From contig SCSO01000090.1 in assembly GCA_004297865.1 (NCBI GenBank), positions 1 through 11,319 on the forward strand: a stretch of DNA of 11,319 nt. Reading direction: 5' to 3'. This document shows positions 6,411-11,319 of the stretch, piece after piece. Under the pieces are notes generated by a model. The model was not told the origin of the DNA, made no database searches, and saw nothing but the letters and a program-made list of their open reading frames with translations. The stretch is from Legionella sp. (lineage in GTDB: Bacteria; Pseudomonadota; Gammaproteobacteria; Legionellales; Legionellaceae). Within the stretch, counting starts at the first letter, position 1. Each line of letters opens with the position of its first letter. A program made the translations under genes and the position numbers.

Positions 6411-8372
6411 ATGATGTTAAAAATGGAGAGTCTCTCAAGTTCTCTCTTACTTAATGATAACGCAGAACCTAACAGTTTTTTCAAAAAAAGTGATGACAGT
6501 GCTATCGTTGCTATTGAAGCTGCCATTAGTTCAGATCATGCAGATGTTGTAGAGTATTTATTAGAAAAAGGGGCTCCAGCAACAGGATACATGGGTAGAG
6601 GAAGATACGATGGTATAGACACATTTCTTGCTCGCGCGGCAAAAAATGGAAATAGACTGATTATTAAATCCTTATTGAAACACGGAGCTGATATTCAGCG
6701 CACATTTAAAAATACTGTTTATAGATATAAAGAATATATCTCAAATTGTGAAAGCGTACTTCGTACTAATTACAGTGAAAACCAGAGAAAATATCATTCA
6801 GAAGAATTTGATAATAAAAAACAAAAGCTCATTGATGAGATAATTGAATATAAAGAAGCATATAAACGCATTATTCAAACATTGCTCGACTATGCGGTCG
6901 GCATAGATTTATCTTCTGATCCTGATGACAAATTTCTTAATTTAAGTTTCCTCCACGGCTTGGATGTATCAGGTTTTAACTTTGTTGGTCTATCAGTTGG
7001 AGGCAAACCAATTACTCATGCAATGCTGGATGAGTTACCCCTAAAAGGCACTCACCAAGCTATTGTTACAACAGATGATCTTCATCGTCTGCAAACTTCA
7101 AATCCAGAGCGATACGCAGTTATTCGTAAACGCTTGGATGACTGCATTCAACGACAAGGTTTGTTGTTTAGTGAGCCCGGTGTCTATAATTTAATTCCGC
7201 TCTGGCGAGCAGCACAAATTGGTGATAAAGAGGCTGTAAATTCACGATTGGATGCCGGGATAAACCCTAATGAACTGAGCCGTGATAATGACATTTATCC
7301 TATTGTTCACGCATCAGCCCATAATCATAACTCTATTGTTCGAAGACTCTGTGAACATCCTTTAATTGAAAAAGCATCTTTTGTATCCGCACTGGAAAAA
7401 GCTAGAGAAACAAAAAATGAAGAATTAATCAGCTATTTTGAGCGCAAAGTAGATATAAATGCGCTGAATGTAGAAGGAAAGAGTCGACTGCATATTGCAG
7501 TTGCGAAAAATAATGCTGCCGAAGTGCGTGAGCTGATTGCAAGAGGTGCCGATGTTAATGTGGAGGATAAAAAGGGGCGGACTCCATTACTCATGGTGAC
7601 TACGTGGACAGAGTTAACTGATAAAGAAAAGCGCAATGCCGCAATCATGGTAGGAGTTTTACTTGAAAATAAGGCTGATCCAAATAAATATAAAGAAAAA
7701 TCACCTCTGAGCTGTGCTGTTACGGCAGGAAACGCTCAGATGGTTGCCATGCTGTTACCAATTACTAACAAAAAAGAGGTTCTTGAATATGACTCACCAG
7801 GAGATGAAGCACACCGTAGGCCCTGGTATGTAGGTATGTTGTTTGAGGTTATAAATCATACCGAAAATGTTAAATTATTTAATCTGTTAATTGATGCTGG
7901 AGCAGATGTCGATGAAATTAATTATGAGGGTTTAACTCCACTGCAACAAGCAACGTGTTGTAATCAAGCAGGTGTTGTTGAATGTTTGCTTATTCATAAC
8001 GCAAAGGTAAATAAACAAACTAATAAGAAGTGGACGGCGTTACATTATGCTGTCGAACGGGGAAACAAGCTATCAGCTCAACTATTGCTCAAGCACGGAG
8101 CAGATTTGTTATTAACTAATGATGAAGGATTAACCCCTTCTCAAATGCTTGATCAACTCATAACTCATACGACCAGCAAAAATGATCTAAGTAGATTCCT
8201 CGAAGTGCGGGAGGTCTTTGCTGAGTTTATTCGTAAAAAGGCTATAGAGAGTTGTAGCTCCGAATCAGGAAAAATATCGGAGCTTGTTCGCCAGCGTTCT
8301 AAGTTGCATAGCGCAATAGATAGTAGCGAGCAAACTGTTAAAACTGTCTTTAATCCCCAAAATAGCAGTTAA
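6411..8372 (+). CDS. Ankyrin-repeat protein, candidate host-directed effector
   Basis: The 653-residue protein has two ankyrin blocks. The first is about 30-98 (two repeats, ending LLEKGAPATG and LLKHGADIQ). The second is about 260-590, with clear units at 354-384 (HIAVAKNNAAEVRELIARGADVN), 389-425, 430-450, 475-500, 506-534 and 539-567 (TALHYAVERGNKLSAQLLLKHGADL). Between them lie a charged, helix-rich stretch (100-165) and a distinct module at about 172-225 with LHGLDVSGFNFVGLSVGGKP and a TTDDLHRL end. I think I have seen this module in other Legionellales ankyrin proteins but cannot check it. Ankyrin repeats bind proteins; no enzyme motif was found. There is no signal peptide or membrane segment, so export would need a type IV system. 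ATGs at 6411 and 6414 are both possible; the Shine-Dalgarno sequence is poor. The double U-box gene follows by 105 bp. Confidence 0.85.
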   Translation: MMLKMESLSSSLLLNDNAEPNSFFKKSDDSAIVAIEAAISSDHADVVEYLLEKGAPATGYMGRGRYDGIDTFLARAAKNGNRLIIKSLLKHGADIQRTFKNTVYRYKEYISNCESVLRTNYSENQRKYHSEEFDNKKQKLIDEIIEYKEAYKRIIQTLLDYAVGIDLSSDPDDKFLNLSFLHGLDVSGFNFVGLSVGGKPITHAMLDELPLKGTHQAIVTTDDLHRLQTSNPERYAVIRKRLDDCIQRQGLLFSEPGVYNLIPLWRAAQIGDKEAVNSRLDAGINPNELSRDNDIYPIVHASAHNHNSIVRRLCEHPLIEKASFVSALEKARETKNEELISYFERKVDINALNVEGKSRLHIAVAKNNAAEVRELIARGADVNVEDKKGRTPLLMVTTWTELTDKEKRNAAIMVGVLLENKADPNKYKEKSPLSCAVTAGNAQMVAMLLPITNKKEVLEYDSPGDEAHRRPWYVGMLFEVINHTENVKLFNLLIDAGADVDEINYEGLTPLQQATCCNQAGVVECLLIHNAKVNKQTNKKWTALHYAVERGNKLSAQLLLKHGADLLLTNDEGLTPSQMLDQLITHTTSKNDLSRFLEVREVFAEFIRKKAIESCSSESGKISELVRQRSKLHSAIDSSEQTVKTVFNPQNSS

Positions 8373-8425
8373 AATCTGCGCCTAATTACCCTCTAAGTAA
8401 TGAACAATATTATACAGTCAATAAC

Positions 8426-8455
8426 TTGACAATAATGAATTGAATTGGAACAATG
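8426..8455 (+). promoter_or_regulatory. Promoter of the double U-box gene
   Basis: A perfect TTGACA at 8426-8431 is followed after 18 bases by AACAAT (8450-8455, 4 of 6). Transcription would begin near 8462. This supports translation from the ATG at 8478 and rules against the TTG at 8445, which would lie upstream of the transcript. Confidence 0.5.
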
Positions 8456-8479
8456 CGTTTTTTTAAGAGTTGTTCCAAT
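8444..8479 (+). repeat. 10-bp inverted repeat across the -10 and the start codon
   Basis: ATTGGAACAA (8444-8453) and TTGTTCCAAT (8470-8479) are perfect 10-bp inverted arms separated by 16 bases with a T-run. The left arm overlaps the -10; the right arm runs into the ATG at 8478. It may be an operator or, on a longer transcript, a hairpin that hides the start codon. Confidence 0.6.
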
Positions 8480-9557
8480 GATTAAATTTATAAGAGAATT
8501 ATTCAACTGCCCGTTGACCTTTGATCAATTCGACTTTCCTAGCACATCTAATAGCGGCCATACTTACGAGCAGAAGGAAATTGAGCAATTACTAGAACAT
8601 CATAAGCTAGACCCCTTGACCAACCAGCCTTTAACTTTTGTTATTTCAAATAAGTTAGTTAAAAATTTAACTGTATATGTCTCTACACATTTGTCCTCTC
8701 CAGAGGAAGTAAGCCTCTCTGTAGATCAGAGAAAGAAACTGGAGGATTTATTAAAATGCCCATTTTCAGGAAAATTTTTAAGTGATCCTGTTTTAACCGA
8801 CTCCGGTGTTACTTATGACAGGGGAGCCTTAGAGGAACACATAAAGAGCTTCGGGAAAACTTACCCCGGTACCAAGACACCAATTGAAAAAATGGTAAAA
8901 GATTATCTCATTGCCTCTTTAGTTGAAAAATATATTTTAGAGTATAAAAATACTAGTGCTGATGCAAACACAGCACTTATTGTAAAAAAAGATAATGTGG
9001 TAAAGGCAGACGCTGCTAACACTTCCCAATTGACACCAAAAAGCAATAACACAACGACGAATTCAAATACTGTAAGTAGTGCTGTTGCTACAACGACTCC
9101 GAGTAATAAGCTTTTAGAGCAAAGAGTTCAACATGTTTTAAACATTGTAGAAACTACTTTTAATGTGTTTGAGCAACGAGTTGGTCAAGATAGTGACTAT
9201 AGATTTTTTGAACCTGTAATAGGTACAAGTAAAAATAACGCCTTAAATTTGCTTAAATCCCCACCCTTTCCTGATACGTCGACGAGCGAACGAGCTCAAA
9301 ACTTAAATGAAACTCTAAGAGCCCTTATGTGGCATCAACATTTTGGCAATTGGCATGAGCATTCAATTCAGCAAATTTTAATGGCAGTACTTCTAAGAGA
9401 AATTGGCAAAGACAGCATCGTTGAAACTAAATGGGGAAATAAGCCTCGCAATAACCAACAATACTGGTGTTTATTTTCCAAACAACTCACTGAATATTTT
9501 AAAGAAGCTGAATCCCAGAACTCTAGACCTACTGTTGGCAGTATTAAAACAGCATAA
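8478..9557 (+). CDS. Protein with two U-boxes, LubX-like layout, candidate E3 ubiquitin ligase effector
   Basis: From the ATG at 8478 the protein has 359 residues. U-box 1 (about 9-66) reads NCPLTFDQF, then SGHTYEQKEIEQLL and DPLTNQPLT, keeping the CP[IL], SGxTYE and DPxTxxPL signatures. U-box 2 (about 92-155) reads KCPFSGKFLSDPVLTDSGVTYDR, then TKTPI. U-boxes recruit ubiquitin-loaded E2 enzymes without zinc, a reaction found only in eukaryotic hosts, so action inside a host cell is inferred. Legionella LubX also has two U-boxes, one acting on E2 and one on its target. A Thr/Asn/Ser-rich linker (178-210) leads to a C-terminal domain (211-345) that I do not recognise, rich in Trp and His. AAGAG lies 9 bases before the ATG. 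The frame is open upstream to a TTG at 8445 without support. Confidence 0.8.
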   Translation: MIKFIRELFNCPLTFDQFDFPSTSNSGHTYEQKEIEQLLEHHKLDPLTNQPLTFVISNKLVKNLTVYVSTHLSSPEEVSLSVDQRKKLEDLLKCPFSGKFLSDPVLTDSGVTYDRGALEEHIKSFGKTYPGTKTPIEKMVKDYLIASLVEKYILEYKNTSADANTALIVKKDNVVKADAANTSQLTPKSNNTTTNSNTVSSAVATTTPSNKLLEQRVQHVLNIVETTFNVFEQRVGQDSDYRFFEPVIGTSKNNALNLLKSPPFPDTSTSERAQNLNETLRALMWHQHFGNWHEHSIQQILMAVLLREIGKDSIVETKWGNKPRNNQQYWCLFSKQLTEYFKEAESQNSRPTVGSIKTA

Positions 9558-9635
9558 ACAATGGGGCGCGGTCGGTTAAATAATCCGAAAAATAGCGAAC
9601 TATATTCTTATTGTTAACACATCTGTTGCTTGCGA

Positions 9636-9664
9636 GGAAACAAAGTTTCCCCAACCCGGGGGTT
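9636..9664. terminator. Paired small hairpins between convergent genes
   Basis: GGAAAC-AAA-GTTTCC (9636-9650) is followed by AACCC-GG-GGGTT (9653-9664). They lie in the 113-bp gap between the U-box gene and the sugar dehydrogenase, where a two-way terminator is expected. There is no T-run, so this is tentative. Confidence 0.4.
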
Positions 9665-9670
9665 AGTGCC

Positions 9671-10804
9671 TTAGTTAATAATATAAATCACTCCATTGAA
9701 ATCATCAGATAAATACAATTCACCCTCTTTTCCTTCAACAACCTGCACGGGCCTACCTGTGACTTTGCCATCCTTGAGAAAGTCGATAAAATCTTCTTGC
9801 ACGATTTTTCCATTGGCAAAATTTAAACTCACAACTTTATAACCCACCTTTACCGAACTATTCCATGAACCATGAAAAGCGACCAATGCTTTTTTATATA
9901 AAGGTGATTTAGGATTTTTGATAAACGTGATTCCTAAAGGTGCTTGATGGGCTGCAAATTTAAAAATAGGAATGGTGGATTCTTTAATTTGTCGCTCATG
10001 TCCTTTACCAAACTTAGGATCAGGAACGCGATCACCACTTGCAAAAGGCCAACCATAAAAATGATTTTCTTGAATGAGATTTAATTCTTCCGGTGGGAAA
10101 TCATCGCCTAAAAAATCACGGCTGTTTTCTGTCGCATACAAAGAACCATCTTCTGCCCAATCAAAACCTACTGAATTACGTAATCCCTTCGCATAAATGG
10201 TTAAATGGTTTTCATCGGGTTTAAAGCGAGCAATCGAAGCTCTGAAAGGATTATTTTCAATGCACACATTGCAAGAAGATCCAATAGATACGTAACCAAA
10301 TCCATCAGGTCCAAATTTAATCGTACGCGTCCAATGACCTCCATCAGCAGGGAGATTACTAATAACATGCTCATATTCTCCTTGCGTTCGTCCTTCATTT
10401 TCTAAAAAGTGAATGCGGCCAATAGCGTTTTCTTCCGCTACATATAAATAATCATTATAAATATCCATGCTATGAGGATTATTTAAACCAGATAGTAGTA
10501 TTCTTTTTTGTTCCGGTTTTTTATAGGGGATAAGAATCAGATTTCCTTTTGCAGGTTCTGTGACTAACAAATCCCCTGTCTTAGTGACGTGCATAAAACG
10601 GGGTTTTTCTAAACCTTGAGCATAAGGTTTTAGAGTAAAATGATTTTTTAATTGAACATTGGCTGAAGCTTGCGGTTTTAAAAAAGGTAACGAATGAGCC
10701 ACCATTTCAGAAAATGAAATATTCAAACCGATGAAGGGTTGCAGAAAAAAAATCAATACGAGGCTTAATAATATAAAGAGCATGCCGTAAAACAATTTTT
10801 TCAT
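9671..10804 (-). CDS. PQQ-dependent sugar dehydrogenase family protein (COG2133), membrane-anchored
   Basis: The 377-residue protein begins with one hydrophobic segment (about 4-24) behind Lys2-Lys3, a signal anchor or uncleaved signal, so the rest should face the periplasm. The remainder is a six-bladed propeller of the soluble glucose/sorbosone dehydrogenase type. It shows the conserved GGHW-R (155-160) with the likely catalytic His157, GSSCNVC (175-181), the GLRNSVGFDW blade (207-216), HFYGWP (248-253), AFHGSWNSS (309-317), and GRPVQVVEGKEGELYLSDD (350-368). The family oxidises sugars or other aldoses with PQQ, passing electrons to the respiratory chain; some members do not bind PQQ. No PQQ synthesis gene is in the window. 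The ATG has no obvious Shine-Dalgarno sequence. The gene stands alone. Confidence 0.88.
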   Translation of the reverse strand: MKKLFYGMLFILLSLVLIFFLQPFIGLNISFSEMVAHSLPFLKPQASANVQLKNHFTLKPYAQGLEKPRFMHVTKTGDLLVTEPAKGNLILIPYKKPEQKRILLSGLNNPHSMDIYNDYLYVAEENAIGRIHFLENEGRTQGEYEHVISNLPADGGHWTRTIKFGPDGFGYVSIGSSCNVCIENNPFRASIARFKPDENHLTIYAKGLRNSVGFDWAEDGSLYATENSRDFLGDDFPPEELNLIQENHFYGWPFASGDRVPDPKFGKGHERQIKESTIPIFKFAAHQAPLGITFIKNPKSPLYKKALVAFHGSWNSSVKVGYKVVSLNFANGKIVQEDFIDFLKDGKVTGRPVQVVEGKEGELYLSDDFNGVIYIIN

Positions 10805-10843
10805 GATTTTTGATTAACGCTATGAGTTTATTGGTTATTTCTA

Positions 10844-10872
10844 TTTATATTGCATAAACCAAGACATGTCCA
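10844..10872 (-). promoter_or_regulatory. Promoter of the sugar dehydrogenase gene
   Basis: On the minus strand TGGACA (10872-10867) and TATAAA (10849-10844) are 17 bases apart, each 5 of 6 to consensus. The -35 lies within the short repeated stem-loop motif at 10858-10876. Confidence 0.5.
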
Positions 10873-10876
10873 TGGT
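10858..10876. repeat. Second copy of a short stem-loop motif
   Basis: ACCA-AGACATGTCCA-TGGT repeats the inner part of the stem-loop at 6306-6324 (ACCG-AGACTTGTCCA-CGGT). The loop keeps 10 of 11 bases, and the closing pair changes from G-C to A-T on both sides, so the stem is kept. Confidence 0.4.
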
Positions 10877-10939
10877 AATGGTAGTCTGGGCTTTACAGCT
10901 AAAACTACTTTACTTCAAATAAATGCTCAAATTTTGTTC

Positions 10940-10945
10940 TATAAT
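10940..10945 (+). promoter_or_regulatory. -10 element of the small lipoprotein gene
   Basis: A perfect TATAAT lies 30 bases before the ATG at 10976. No good -35 is seen at 16-18 bases upstream. Confidence 0.4.
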
Positions 10946-10975
10946 TAAAAGAATTAAAAATGATAAGGACGTCCT

Positions 10976-11155
10976 ATGAAATCCCTATATCTCCTATTCT
11001 TCGTTGGTTTAAGTGCTTTTCTATTAACAGGTTGTATTCAAGATGCGGAACGAAGCACTTACTCAGTCCCTGTACCCATTTGGGCTACTGGGGATGGTGA
11101 TTTGGCTGAAGATTGGGGTGAAGGAAGAGCTGGAGTTATTGATGCGAGCTATTAG
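10976..11155 (+). CDS. Small lipoprotein of unknown function, 59 residues
   Basis: The ATG is preceded at 6 bases by AAGGA (10965-10969). The product opens with a short lipoprotein signal: MKSLYLLFFVGLSAFLLTGC, where LLTGC is a lipobox and Cys20 the residue to be lipidated. Signal peptidase II should cut before Cys20, leaving a 40-residue mature chain. The residues after Cys are Ile-Gln, so outer-membrane sorting is expected. The mature part is acidic and Gly/Trp-rich (IWATGDGDLAEDWGEGRAG) with no known domain. The stop is TAG at 11153-11155. The ribosome binding site sits in a perfect palindrome AGGACGTCCT (10966-10975) that touches the ATG. It is transcribed divergently from the sugar dehydrogenase. 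I do not recognise the family. Confidence 0.75.
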   Translation: MKSLYLLFFVGLSAFLLTGCIQDAERSTYSVPVPIWATGDGDLAEDWGEGRAGVIDASY

Positions 11156-11185
11156 TAATTGATGGGTTTTGTGGTGCTTCTAATT

Positions 11186-11213
11186 CCTGTATTACGACTT
11201 CGTCTAATACAGG
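11186..11213. terminator. Strong hairpin between convergent genes
   Basis: CCTGTATTA-(C)-GAC (11186-11198) pairs with GTC-TAATACAGG (11202-11213): 12 bp with one bulged C and a TTC loop. It lies 31 bases behind the lipoprotein stop and 22 bases behind the stop of the putative minus-strand gene. No T-run follows on the + side. Confidence 0.6.
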
Positions 11214-11234
11214 CTACATTCTACATTCTGGAAC

Positions 11235-11319
11235 CTACATTTTCGGTCCTGGTCTTTCCTCTTCTTCTTCTTCTAATACCGTGCCGGTGAAATCAACTTT
11301 TGGTCCTTCTTCCTCAAGG
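11235..11319 (-). CDS. Putative C-terminal end of a minus-strand gene, partial
   Basis: On the minus strand a frame is open from the right edge to TAG at 11237-11235, giving 27 residues: LEEEGPKVDFTGTVLEEEEEE followed by RPGPKM. Its composition looks protein-like (a run of six Glu written mostly GAA, then a charged tail), and a hairpin lies behind the stop where a terminator is expected. The frame is too short to name a family. A Glu run close to the C-terminus recalls the E-block of some Dot/Icm substrates, but a Glu run alone is weak evidence. If this is not coding, it is a TTC triplet repeat between genes. Confidence 0.45.
   Translation of the reverse strand, partial: LEEEGPKVDFTGTVLEEEEEERPGPKM

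Noticed and set aside
7433..7648. Open frame on the minus strand, 71 codons
   Set aside because: It is antisense to clear ankyrin repeats; Ser/Ala-rich shadow frame.
8382..8397. CTAATTACCCTCTAAG, an 11-bp-period direct repeat resembling a PmrA box, upstream of the U-box gene
   Set aside because: Both half-sites read CTAA instead of TTAA, and the site lies about 28 bases upstream of an already perfect TTGACA, so the fit is poor.
8445..8477. TTG start for the U-box protein, adding 11 residues
   Set aside because: There is no ribosome binding site, and the predicted transcript start (near 8462) is downstream of it; the extra residues precede the U-box and match nothing.
10201..10405. Overlapping short open frames on both strands
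   Set aside because: Both lie inside the sugar dehydrogenase gene and show no protein-like pattern or ribosome binding site.
11214..11241. Three CTACATT units
   Set aside because: The third copy is out of phase with the first two and no larger structure is formed; likely chance.
11257..11275. TTC triplet run as a possible phase-variable tract
   Set aside because: It is short, and explained by Glu codons in the minus-strand frame; a change in triplet number would not shift that frame.
11171..11290. Plus-strand open stretch at the right edge (GTG start)
   Set aside because: It runs through the terminator-like hairpin, consists of Leu-rich translation of the TTC repeat, and stops at TGA without a ribosome binding site.

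Overview
The window is AT-rich, densely coded bacterial DNA. Its genes point to a gammaproteobacterium of the order Legionellales (Legionella, Coxiella, Aquicella or Berkiella type). This placement is inferred from three things: a large ankyrin-repeat protein next to a protein with two U-boxes (both eukaryote-like), a deaminase-fold protein behind a promoter element that matches the PmrA box of the Dot/Icm effector regulon, and ordinary gammaproteobacterial housekeeping enzymes around them. No rRNA, tRNA, CRISPR array, transposase or phage gene was seen.

Layout from left to right. Positions 1-1214 (+): the 3' end of a HAD-family phosphatase, then a COG1926-type phosphoribosyltransferase. Palindromic repeat units lie on both sides of the transferase gene. 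Positions 1291-4013 (-), in transcription order: a Nudix hydrolase, a cytidine-deaminase-fold protein and a HAD-fold protein that has lost its catalytic acids. The last two are 29 bp apart and probably share the promoter with the PmrA-like box at 3521-3537. Positions 4139-6277: a secreted endonuclease/exonuclease/phosphatase-family hydrolase (-) and a zinc alcohol dehydrogenase (+). They are divergent from near-consensus promoters with a palindrome between the two -35 elements. Positions 6411-9557 (+): the ankyrin protein and the double U-box protein, each with its own promoter; the second has a 10-bp inverted repeat ending on its start codon. Positions 9671-10804 (-): a membrane-anchored PQQ-type sugar dehydrogenase. 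Positions 10976-11155 (+): a 59-residue lipoprotein. The right edge probably holds the C-terminal end of a minus-strand gene, facing the lipoprotein across a strong hairpin.

The window splits into housekeeping metabolism and periplasmic or secreted enzymes on one side, and two candidate host-interaction loci on the other. These are the PmrA-box deaminase/pseudo-HAD pair and the ankyrin/U-box pair. The deaminase/pseudo-HAD pair is the least familiar and the most worth testing as an undescribed system. The U-box protein recalls Legionella LubX in having two U-boxes, but its C-terminal domain is not one I recognise. All functions are read from motifs by eye; no database search was possible.
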